From Acidimicrobiia bacterium (GTDB lineage Bacteria; Actinomycetota; Acidimicrobiia; Acidimicrobiales; Acidimicrobilacustridaceae), in the NCBI GenBank assembly GCA_016462055.1, contig JAEMTX010000005.1:16464-28600 (forward strand): a stretch of DNA of 12,137 bases. The letters are read 5' to 3'. The notes beneath the pieces are model-generated. The model worked only from the letters and a program-made list of their open reading frames with translations, searched no databases and had not been told where the DNA came from. The position numbers and the translations under genes are program-made. This document shows positions 4,925 through 12,137 of the stretch, piece after piece (position 1 is the first letter of the stretch; each line of letters opens with the position of its first letter).

Positions 4925-7242
4925 ATCCACCCCCTGGTCCCGAGTCGCCTTCGGTTGATTATCCGCCGAAGAGCGCACCTTGGAACTCGGCTGACTATTT
5001 GCCGCGTGGCCGTCGTCGAGTAGCGGCGCCAACTCGTCCCGCTCGTCATTCGACTGGACGCGGAACAACGGCGCCACGAACCTCTCCGGAGCGGAGTGCT
5101 CAAAACCGGACAACCGCATCGCGCACAAGCCGAGGGCGAGTTTCATCTCATCCTGTAGAGCGCGTTGAGGTCTCGCGTTTAGTGCCGCGTTCAGCAACAC
5201 GTTCGATGCAACCTTCGAGATATGGGTCGATGACACCCTCCGAAATCGCGCAGTCGTGGATTGCCTCAATCATTGCCTCGATCTTTTCCTCGGTCCGAGG
5301 CATTTTTGATCCAGCAAGTTCTGGAAAAGGGTCGAAGCCCACGATGGTGAAGACGTCGGTGGGTAATCAGCGTCGACGGTCGTTGTTTGTCCTCGTGTTC
5401 ATTGTTTTGCTCTTCGCAATCATTTTGGCTCAGGTCATTAATCTCCAAGTCTTTGACCGAGATCGTTACGTTGTCTACGGCGCTAGTCAGCGCTTAAATA
5501 CGCAGGTGTTGGCCGCTGACCGTGGGGCGATCCTCGATCGCAATGGCGCTGAACTCGTTATTTCGCGACCCGGTCGCTCAATCTTTGTCGATCCAAAACT
5601 TGTGACTGACGCGTCGAGCGAGGCGGCGATACTCGCCCCGATTTTGGGTCTCGATCCGCTTCTGGTCGAGTCGAAGATGAATGGCAAAGGAAGATTTTCC
5701 TACCTGGCTCGCCGCGTGAGTTCTGAAATCGCTGATCAAGTCGAGGCACTCGGACTCGCTGGTGTTGCGTTCCTTGACGAGAGTGAGCGCTTCGCTCCCG
5801 CGGGTGACTCAGCGCGTTCGTTGCTTGGCGGCGTTGATGTGGACAACGTTGGGATTTCGGGTCTCGAATCTCAGTACGGAGACGCGCTTACGGGCACGCC
5901 GGGGAGCCTCTCGCTAGAGCGGAGTCCAACGGGGAGAACGATCGCAGTTGGTGACTACTCGATGACACCTGCTCAAAAGGGCGATGATCTCAAACTCACG
6001 ATTGATCAATCGATCCAATACGAAGCAGAGCGGCTATTGGGCGATCAGGTGAAAGCCACAGGCGCCAAGGGCGGTGTGGCCATTGTGAGCAAGCCGGGAA
6101 CCGGCGAGATTCTTGCCATCGCCAACATGGTGCTCGTCCCGGAAACCGGACTTGTGCGTGTGAGTTCGAACAACACGGCACTCACGACTCAGTACGAGCC
6201 CGGTTCGGTAATGAAAATGGTAACGATCTCCGGCGCCCTCGAAGCGGGTCAGATAAGTCCGTCAACCCAGTTCAACCTTCCTCCGACACTCAAGATCTTT
6301 GATGCCCAGTTCGGTGAGGCGGAGGGTCGCGGCACCGTCACGTGGGACACCACTCAGATCATGACGCACTCGTCAAATATCGGCACTATAAAAATTGCTC
6401 AGGGCCTCGGAAAAGACGCGCTCTATTCCACTCAGAAAGCATTTGGCCTCGGAGTCAAAACCTCGCTCGGCTTTCCAAACGAGGCACCGGGGTCGGTTCT
6501 CGCTCCGTCGAAGTATTCGGGCACGTCCCTTCCATCCATTGCCATTGGACAGGGCATCTCGGTGACCCCGATGCAGATGCTCTTCTCCTACAACACGATC
6601 GCGAATCAGGGCATATATGTCGCTCCGAAACTGGTTGACTCCACTATCGATGCACAGGGCGTTGAACATCCCACTGCTGCTGGCGAATCCCATCGCGCCG
6701 TGAGCGTGGCGACCGCAGACAAAGTTAATTTGATGCTGCGTAACGTCGTCAATGAAGGAACCGGACATCGCGCTGCCATCAATGGGTATTCGGTGGCGGG
6801 AAAAACCGGCACATCTCGCAAACCTCAACCAGGTGGCGGCTATGCCGACAAATTCGGAATCACGCGTTACCAATCGACGTTCCTGGGCTTTGTCCCCGCT
6901 CAACAACCTGCTCTCTCCGTCTACGTGATGCTCGATGAACCTAGCGGCGACTACACCGGCGGCGCAGCGGCAGCTCCGGTCTTTTCCAAACTTGGATCCT
7001 TCGCACTCAATCGCCTTGGCATCGCTCCGGCTGCGACTGATCTCGCACTTGGCGGCGCACCTGTTTCCTCAGTACTCGGGCTTCCAAGTTCCTCGATGCA
7101 AGCCACTGTCACCGACGGTGATCGAGTTCGTGCGCTGACCGCGGGTTCTCCAGCAGCTCTTGCGTCATCTGTGCCAACAACGATGCCTCCTGCGACGACG
7201 ACCACGACGTCGGCGGCTCGCAAGACCGCATCGGTGAGGTGA
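4921..7242 (+). CDS. ftsI: Septal peptidoglycan transpeptidase FtsI (class B PBP)
   Basis: FtsI (PBP3) cross-links septal peptidoglycan outside the membrane and works with FtsW. The 773-residue product has a single span (about 154-172) and a PBP dimer domain beginning NTQVLAADRGAILDRNGAELV (193 onward). The transpeptidase domain carries all three active-site motifs: SVMK with nucleophile S429 and K432, SSN (484-486), and KTGT (628-631). No PASTA repeats are seen. The N-terminus is unusual: about 150 cytoplasmic residues rich in Arg, Pro, Ser and Thr, including a likely amphipathic helix (about 106-128). The C-terminus is a Thr/Ala/Pro-rich tail (about 750-773). ATG 4921 overlaps the ftsL stop as ATGA, which supports the long start; a shorter start at 5344 would remove the extension but leave a long gap. 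Confidence 0.95.
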   Translation: MNPPPGPESPSVDYPPKSAPWNSADYLPRGRRRVAAPTRPARHSTGRGTTAPRTSPERSAQNRTTASRTSRGRVSSHPVERVEVSRLVPRSATRSMQPSRYGSMTPSEIAQSWIASIIASIFSSVRGIFDPASSGKGSKPTMVKTSVGNQRRRSLFVLVFIVLLFAIILAQVINLQVFDRDRYVVYGASQRLNTQVLAADRGAILDRNGAELVISRPGRSIFVDPKLVTDASSEAAILAPILGLDPLLVESKMNGKGRFSYLARRVSSEIADQVEALGLAGVAFLDESERFAPAGDSARSLLGGVDVDNVGISGLESQYGDALTGTPGSLSLERSPTGRTIAVGDYSMTPAQKGDDLKLTIDQSIQYEAERLLGDQVKATGAKGGVAIVSKPGTGEILAIANMVLVPETGLVRVSSNNTALTTQYEPGSVMKMVTISGALEAGQISPSTQFNLPPTLKIFDAQFGEAEGRGTVTWDTTQIMTHSSNIGTIKIAQGLGKDALYSTQKAFGLGVKTSLGFPNEAPGSVLAPSKYSGTSLPSIAIGQGISVTPMQMLFSYNTIANQGIYVAPKLVDSTIDAQGVEHPTAAGESHRAVSVATADKVNLMLRNVVNEGTGHRAAINGYSVAGKTGTSRKPQPGGGYADKFGITRYQSTFLGFVPAQQPALSVYVMLDEPSGDYTGGAAAAPVFSKLGSFALNRLGIAPAATDLALGGAPVSSVLGLPSSSMQATVTDGDRVRALTAGSPAALASSVPTTMPPATTTTTSAARKTASVR

Positions 7243-7245
7243 CAC

Positions 7246-8679
7246 GTGCGACTGGCGACGATTGTTGCCGAACTGGGTGAGGTGGACCTCGTCGGAGCTG
7301 GCGATGCTGTTGCCTTCGAAGATCTCGAAATTACCGACGTGACGTTTGATTCGCGACTCATCTCCAAGGGCTCACTTTTTTGCTGTGTTCCTGGGGCAAA
7401 AGACGATGGACATCTGCACGCTCGTGAGGCGGTCGAAGCCGGAGCAAGTGCTGTGCTCGTCGATCATCGGGTCGATGTCAGCGCAGCGCAGCTCGTAGTG
7501 CGTGACGTTCGAGAGGCAATGGCCACAGCAGCGGCAGCTTGTTTTGGCCATCCGGCCGACGATCTCCTTGTGATCGGCGTGACGGGTACGAACGGGAAGA
7601 CCACAACAACGTGGATGCTTCAGAATATTTTTACTGCAGCACGTCGCCGCGTCGAAGTACTTGGGACGCTGTCGGGTGCGCGTACGACTCCTGAATCTCC
7701 GGACTTGCAACGCCAACTCGCGCAGTGGCGCGACGAAGGAGTTGACGTAGTGGCGATGGAAGTTTCATCGCATGCGATCGACCAGCATCGTGTCGATGCG
7801 ATGAAGTTTCGCGTCGCTGTCTTTACGAATCTGAGTCGTGATCATCTCGACTATCACGGTTCGATTGAGCAGTATTTCGAAACAAAAGCCCGCCTCTTCG
7901 ATGAGTCACGTTGCGACCGTGCCGTTGTCAACCTTGACAGCCCATATGGGCGACTTCTTGCTGACACATCGACAGTCCCCACCGATGGCTATTCAATCGA
8001 TGAGGTCGAGGATCTTGAACTGTCCGTTGATGGCTCGAAGTTTCGCTGGGCGGGCCAAACTATTTCTCTCGCTCTTGGTGGCGCTTTCAACGTGAGCAAT
8101 GCACTAGCAGCGGCGCATGCGGCGCGTGCCGTTGGTATCGACGATGTCACGATCGCCCAAGGTTTGTCGCTACCACTGGTGGTCGACGGCCGGTTCCAGC
8201 GTGTCGACGCGGGCCAACCCTTTGCCATCGTGGTGGATTACGCGCACACGCCTGACGGGCTTGAGCAACTGCTTGCAGCTGCTAGCGATCTTGTAGAGGG
8301 ACGAGTCATCGTTGTTTTTGGCTGCGGCGGAGATCGCGACCGCTCAAAACGACCTCTGATGGGCGAGACTGCCGTCGCGAATGCCGACGTGGTGATCATT
8401 ACCGCCGACAACTCTCGGACAGAAACAACTGAGGAAATCATTGCATCAATCGTTGAAGGTGCAGAGCGAGTGTTGCGTCCCCGTGCTTCGGCTGTGAGCG
8501 TTGAGCCAGACCGTCGAGCCGCCATTTCGTCGGCTCTGCGCGCCGCAACGGTAAATGACATCGTGCTCATTGCCGGCAAAGGCCACGAAACCGTCCAGAT
8601 CATCGGAGACGTGAGTGCCGAGTTCGACGATCGCGTCGTGGCAGCCGAGCAGTGGAAGAAACTTGAGGAACATCGGTGA
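7246..8679 (+). CDS. murE: UDP-MurNAc-tripeptide synthetase MurE
   Basis: MurE adds the third residue, usually meso-diaminopimelate in actinobacteria, to UDP-MurNAc-L-Ala-D-Glu using ATP in the cytoplasm. The 477-residue product has all three Mur-ligase domains: an N-terminal UDP-binding domain with DSRLISKGSLF, the P-loop GTNGKTTT (114-121), the substrate loop TTPES (147-151), MEVSSHAI (171-178), NLSRDHLDYH (195-204), the lysine expected to be carbamylated (K214), VDYAHTP (330-336), GCGGDRDRSKRP (359-370) and GKGHE (444-448). The amino-acid-selecting motif is DNSR (388-391) instead of the usual DNPR; the Arg is kept. GTG 7246 follows the ftsI stop by 3 bases, with GAGGT (7236-7240) 5 bases before it. 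The stop overlaps mraY as GTGA. Confidence 0.95.
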   Translation: MRLATIVAELGEVDLVGAGDAVAFEDLEITDVTFDSRLISKGSLFCCVPGAKDDGHLHAREAVEAGASAVLVDHRVDVSAAQLVVRDVREAMATAAAACFGHPADDLLVIGVTGTNGKTTTTWMLQNIFTAARRRVEVLGTLSGARTTPESPDLQRQLAQWRDEGVDVVAMEVSSHAIDQHRVDAMKFRVAVFTNLSRDHLDYHGSIEQYFETKARLFDESRCDRAVVNLDSPYGRLLADTSTVPTDGYSIDEVEDLELSVDGSKFRWAGQTISLALGGAFNVSNALAAAHAARAVGIDDVTIAQGLSLPLVVDGRFQRVDAGQPFAIVVDYAHTPDGLEQLLAAASDLVEGRVIVVFGCGGDRDRSKRPLMGETAVANADVVIITADNSRTETTEEIIASIVEGAERVLRPRASAVSVEPDRRAAISSALRAATVNDIVLIAGKGHETVQIIGDVSAEFDDRVVAAEQWKKLEEHR

Positions 8680-9710
8680 TTCGTCTTCTTGTTGCCGCTG
8701 CGATTTCCTTGGGGTTGTCGTTATTCGGCACTCGGTTTCTTATTTCATGGCTTGAACACCGTCGTATCGGCCAACCAATTCGTGAAGATGGTCCTCAGGG
8801 TCACATCACGAAAGCCGGGACTCCGACGATGGGCGGGCTTGCATTTGTAGCGGCTGCAGCGGTGGGTTGGTTCGTAAGCGACCTCAACGGAGCAGTTTTT
8901 ACCCGGCGTGGGTTGTTGTGCATGGCGGCGATCGTTGGAGCGGGGGCCGTTGGTCTGCTTGATGATTCGATCAAAGTGTTTCGGGAGCGGAACCTCGGGT
9001 TATCAAAACGAGCAAAGACGGTTGGGTTGCTTTTTGTCGCCACCGCATTCGCTTTGTCGATGCTCGCCTTTACGAATGTCGCGACGACGCTTTCATTTTC
9101 GCGCTTCGACTTTCCTGGAGTTGGCATCGGAAAAGTCGGATGGGTCATTTTCGCCGTCATAATCTTCTATGCGACGACGAACGCGGTGAACCTCACCGAT
9201 GGACTCGATGGATTGGCAGCAGGAGCATCGATCTTTGGCTTTGCCGCCTATACGGTGATTGCGTTCTGGGGTTTCCGTCACAATTCGATCTATGGGGATC
9301 AGAGTTTCCTCGATACAGCAGTGGTCTCGGCCTCGATGATGGCTGCGGTGGCAGGATTTCTTTGGTGGAACGCTGCTCCGGCACGAATCTTTATGGGCGA
9401 TACAGGGGCCCTTGCGATTGGTGCCGGACTTGCTTCGCTCGCTCTCAGCACGAACACGGTCCTGCTCCTGCCAATTGTGGGTGGATTGTTTGTCATGGAG
9501 ACCATCTCGGTGATGCTCCAGGTGGGCAGCTTCAGGATGTTCGGCCGCAGGATCTTCCGGATGGCGCCACTCCATCACCATTTCGAATTGGTGGGCTGGC
9601 CTGAAACCACCGTCATTATTCGACTGTGGATCGTTGCGGGTTTGTTCAGCGCGTTGGCGCTGGGTCTCTACTACGCAGACTTCGTGCGACTCCCGGGAGT
9701 GATCGACTGA
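8676..9710 (+). CDS. mraY: Phospho-MurNAc-pentapeptide transferase MraY
   Basis: MraY is a polytopic membrane enzyme that transfers phospho-MurNAc-pentapeptide to undecaprenyl phosphate, giving lipid I. The 344-residue product matches the family length and has many hydrophobic spans. Motifs: GTPTMGG (48-54), the DD motif GLLDDSIKV (93-101), NAVNLTDGLDGLA (169-181), WNAAPARIFMGDTGAL (231-246) and the cytoplasmic His triad in PLHHHFELVGWPE (298-310). GTG 8676 overlaps the murE stop by 4 bases; the N-terminus (MIRLLVAAAI) is a normal first span. The stop shares one base with the murD start (TGATG). Its usual upstream partner murF is not present. Confidence 0.97.
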   Translation: MIRLLVAAAISLGLSLFGTRFLISWLEHRRIGQPIREDGPQGHITKAGTPTMGGLAFVAAAAVGWFVSDLNGAVFTRRGLLCMAAIVGAGAVGLLDDSIKVFRERNLGLSKRAKTVGLLFVATAFALSMLAFTNVATTLSFSRFDFPGVGIGKVGWVIFAVIIFYATTNAVNLTDGLDGLAAGASIFGFAAYTVIAFWGFRHNSIYGDQSFLDTAVVSASMMAAVAGFLWWNAAPARIFMGDTGALAIGAGLASLALSTNTVLLLPIVGGLFVMETISVMLQVGSFRMFGRRIFRMAPLHHHFELVGWPETTVIIRLWIVAGLFSALALGLYYADFVRLPGVID

Positions 9711-11077
9711 TGGAGTCCCCGACGCGTGGTCCATTGACGTCGGCCCTCGTTTTTGGATTCGGCATTACTGGTCGTGCGGTCGCCGAGGCGCTGACCGTAC
9801 ATGGTGTCGCTGTCGTCGCTGTTGATGAGCATCCCACCGACGCGATTCGCGCTGAGGCAACATCAATGGGAGTGGAAATTTTCGAATCGCCTTCCTCGCA
9901 GGAGCTCACGCGGCTTGTCTCAGGGTGCGATCTTGTAATTCCAAGTCCGGGGATTCCAGAAACTCACCCGATTTTTGAACTCGCGGCCGCATGTGGAAAA
10001 GAAGTGGAATCGGAATTCGATCTCGCTGACCGGTGGGATGCTCGTCCGATCGTTGCCATTACCGGAACCGATGGGAAAACCACTGTCACGACCCTTGTGA
10101 CCACGATGTTGCTTGCGTCGGGTATCCGCGCTGTTGCCTGCGGAAATACCGATACGCCGTTGGTGGAGGCGATCGCTGATCCAGATGTTGAAGTGTTCGT
10201 TGTTGAAGCTTCGTCATTCCGACTCGCGACTACTCGCTGGTTCCAACCTTCGGTAGCGGTTTGGTTGAACTTCGCCCCCGATCATCTCGATGCACACGCA
10301 TCGCTCGCTTCGTATGAAGCGGCGAAGGCGTCGATTTGGGCGCACCTCGATGCTGAAACTGGTGTCGCCGTGGCCTCGGCGTCTGATCCGGTGGTGCTTG
10401 CGAATCGCAACCCGGAACTTTCCACGATCACGTTTGGTGGACCAGGAACAAATGCAGATGCGACGGTTGTCGATGGTTGGCTTCGTCTGCCTGATGGCAC
10501 AGAGATTCTTGCTATCGAAGATCTTCCTCGCGGATTTCCGCACGACATCACGAATGCTCTCGCCGCGTCGGTTGCAGCGATGGCCGCAGGAGCAACGATC
10601 GAGGGTGTGCGTCAGACTCTTCTTTCCTTCCGAGGTCTTCATCACCGCGTGGAACTCGTGGGCGAATGCAATGGCATTCGTTGGTTCGACGACTCGAAGG
10701 CGACCACTCCGCATGCTGTAGCAACAGCCTTAGCGGCATTCGACTCGGTTGTCCTCATTGCCGGTGGACGGAACAAGGGCCTCGATCTCTCGGTTCTCGC
10801 CAATTGTGTTCCTCCGGTTCGAGTTGTGGTTGCGATCGGAGAGGCGGCTGAGGAAATCCGATTGTGTTTCCAGGACCGATGCGGAGTGCATGTCATTCAT
10901 TCAACAATTGATGACGCAGTATCGCTAGCGGCGACGCTCGCTACGGCCGGAGATGTTGTGTTGTTGTCGCCAGGTTGCGCATCGTTCGATTGGTTTACTT
11001 CCTATAGCGAACGTGGTGATCGGTTCGCTGACGCGGTTCGCCAGCTTCCTGGTTTCGTGTCGGTAGGTGCCCCATGA
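9710..11077 (+). CDS. murD: UDP-MurNAc-L-alanine:D-glutamate ligase MurD
   Basis: MurD adds D-Glu to UDP-MurNAc-L-Ala with ATP. The 455-residue product has the N-terminal Rossmann-like domain (VFGFGITGRAVAEAL, 14-28), SPGIP (79-83), the P-loop GTDGKTT (119-125), WLNFAPDHLDAH (185-196), the lysine expected to be carbamylated (K206), RGLHHRVE (308-315), WFDDSKATTPHA (325-336), GGRNKGLDL (352-360) and the C-terminal SPGCASFDWF (420-429) followed by RG-DRFAD. Small deviations from common consensus are EASSFRL in place of E-SSFQL and HDITN in place of HN--N. ATG 9710 is chosen over upstream starts in the same frame because those lie inside mraY; GGGAG (9695-9699) precedes it by 10 bases. The stop overlaps ftsW as ATGA. 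Confidence 0.96.
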   Translation: MESPTRGPLTSALVFGFGITGRAVAEALTVHGVAVVAVDEHPTDAIRAEATSMGVEIFESPSSQELTRLVSGCDLVIPSPGIPETHPIFELAAACGKEVESEFDLADRWDARPIVAITGTDGKTTVTTLVTTMLLASGIRAVACGNTDTPLVEAIADPDVEVFVVEASSFRLATTRWFQPSVAVWLNFAPDHLDAHASLASYEAAKASIWAHLDAETGVAVASASDPVVLANRNPELSTITFGGPGTNADATVVDGWLRLPDGTEILAIEDLPRGFPHDITNALAASVAAMAAGATIEGVRQTLLSFRGLHHRVELVGECNGIRWFDDSKATTPHAVATALAAFDSVVLIAGGRNKGLDLSVLANCVPPVRVVVAIGEAAEEIRLCFQDRCGVHVIHSTIDDAVSLAATLATAGDVVLLSPGCASFDWFTSYSERGDRFADAVRQLPGFVSVGAP

Positions 11078-12137
11078 GCGCTCCGACGCTTACCGAATCA
11101 CGTTCACGCGTAGGACGGTTACTCCAATCGGCTCGGGAGCCACTGCCGCGCACTGCCGATTTCAAAATTCTGTGGGTGCTGATCATCATCCTCAACTTGT
11201 TTGGGCTTCTGATGGTCTTGTCGGCATCGTCGGTAACAGCGCTCTATAAATATGGCTCGTCTTGGTATCAATTCCGATTGCAAACTGTTTGGTTTGTACT
11301 CGGGTGCGGAGCGATGTTCTTCATGAGCCGCTTCCCCTATGAACAATTGTCGAAGTGGATGAAGCCGTTGCTCATTGCAACAGCGGGACTGATGACGATC
11401 GTGCTGATTCCGGGGCTCGGGGTAAAAGTGAATGGTGCCTCTCGCTGGCTGGGTTGGGGACCACTGCGTATGCAGCCCTCCGAATTGGCCAAACTCGCCG
11501 TCATTCTTTACGCAGCTGACACGTTGACTCGTCGCGTGGGTCAGATCCGCGATTGGAAAGCCGTCATGCGACCGATTGCGGTCGTCCTTTGCGGCTTTGC
11601 GGTGTTGCTCTTGTTCCAGCCAAATCTTGGGACCACGATCATCCTGGCGACCATCGTGTTGATCATGTTGTTTGTCGGAGGTGTTCCCGTAAAGCCGTTG
11701 GTCGTCTTTTCGGGTTCGCTCGTCTCTCTTGCAACGCTTCTAGCCTTCAGTGCGTCGTATCGTCTGCGCCGTCTCACGGCATTTGTTGACCCTTGGTCTG
11801 ATCCGTTGAGCAGTGGATTCCAGACGATTCAAAGCCAAGTGGGATTTGCCAATGGGGGCGTTCTCGGCACCGGTCTCGGTCAAGGTCGAGCGAAATGGGG
11901 ATTTCTCCCCGAAGCTCATACTGATTTCATTTACGCCATCATCGGCGAGGAAATCGGTCTTCTTGGCTCGGTGCTGGTCATTGGTCTTTTTCTTGCCTTC
12001 GCTTTCTATGGCGTTCGCACCGCACTGCGGGCGCGAGATCGTTTCGGAATGTTGTTAGCTACCGGAATAACTGCCTGGATTCTCATCCAGGCATTCGTGA
12101 ACCTTGGTGCGAGTGTGGGTCGGCTCCCCATCACGGG
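11074..12137 (+). CDS. ftsW: Septal peptidoglycan polymerase FtsW (SEDS), 3' end outside the window
   Basis: FtsW polymerises septal glycan strands from lipid II together with FtsI. The frame begins at ATG 11074, overlapping the murD stop, and stays open to the window edge for 354 codons with no stop. A cytoplasmic N-terminus (1-30) is followed by multiple spans (first about 31-54). SEDS signatures are NGASRWLGWGP (120-130) with QPSELAKLA (134-142), FQPNLGT (181-187), GLGQGRAKWGFLPEAHTDF (267-285) containing the conserved Asp of HTD (D284), IIGEEIGLLG (289-298), and NLGASVGRLPIT (343-354). FtsW is preferred over RodA because of the position between murD and the expected murG. The remaining C-terminus lies beyond the window. 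Confidence 0.95.
   Translation, partial: MSAPTLTESRSRVGRLLQSAREPLPRTADFKILWVLIIILNLFGLLMVLSASSVTALYKYGSSWYQFRLQTVWFVLGCGAMFFMSRFPYEQLSKWMKPLLIATAGLMTIVLIPGLGVKVNGASRWLGWGPLRMQPSELAKLAVILYAADTLTRRVGQIRDWKAVMRPIAVVLCGFAVLLLFQPNLGTTIILATIVLIMLFVGGVPVKPLVVFSGSLVSLATLLAFSASYRLRRLTAFVDPWSDPLSSGFQTIQSQVGFANGGVLGTGLGQGRAKWGFLPEAHTDFIYAIIGEEIGLLGSVLVIGLFLAFAFYGVRTALRARDRFGMLLATGITAWILIQAFVNLGASVGRLPIT

Noticed and set aside
1..12137. Mobile elements, CRISPR arrays, integrase sites or defence genes
   Set aside because: No transposase, repeat-spacer array, tRNA-linked attachment site or phage gene is seen; the window is core chromosome.

Overview
The window is a stretch of actinobacterial chromosome. 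It holds the first half of a division and cell wall (dcw) cluster and four upstream genes. The DNA is moderately GC-rich, with GTG starts, stop/start overlaps, an actinobacterial-type ROK kinase, and an FtsL and FtsI with Thr/Pro/Ala-rich ends. Together with the small Trp-rich protein and the lipoate-ligase-like gene upstream of mraZ, this suggests an Acidimicrobiia-like actinobacterium. That placement is an inference from memory of similar neighbourhoods, not a search result.

Layout: 1-694 is the C-terminal part of a ROK-family sugar kinase, cut by the window edge. 704-982 is a 92-residue protein of unknown function, probably in the same operon. 987-1835 (minus strand) is a short-chain dehydrogenase/reductase that ends 4 bases from the previous gene. 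Divergent from it, 36 bases away, 1872-2534 encodes a biotin/lipoate-ligase-fold protein. A 277-base gap (2535-2811) holds a candidate MraZ operator and two possible hairpins. The dcw genes then run to the window end on the plus strand: mraZ (2812-3231), rsmH/mraW (3471-4412), an ftsL-like gene (4409-4924), ftsI (4921-7242), murE (7246-8679), mraY (8676-9710), murD (9710-11077) and ftsW (11074 onward, cut by the window edge).

From rsmH to ftsW every junction is an overlap or a 3-base gap, so these seven genes look like one translationally coupled unit. They cover 16S rRNA methylation (RsmH), divisome assembly (FtsL), septal peptidoglycan synthesis (FtsW polymerase, FtsI transpeptidase) and precursor synthesis (MurD, MurE, MraY). 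murF, which usually lies between murE and mraY, is absent; those two genes overlap by 4 bases.

The strongest non-coding signal is the 239-base mraZ-rsmH gap. Its plus strand can fold into a long helix (3306-3332 with 3402-3428; 22 Watson-Crick pairs, 4 G-U pairs and one mismatch) that closes a compact three-way junction with two further stems. A competing hairpin lies at its base, and a possible extension pairs with the rsmH ribosome binding site. This looks like a cis-regulatory leader RNA for the cluster. It may belong to the mraW RNA motif reported in actinobacteria, or it may be new; a covariance-model search would decide.
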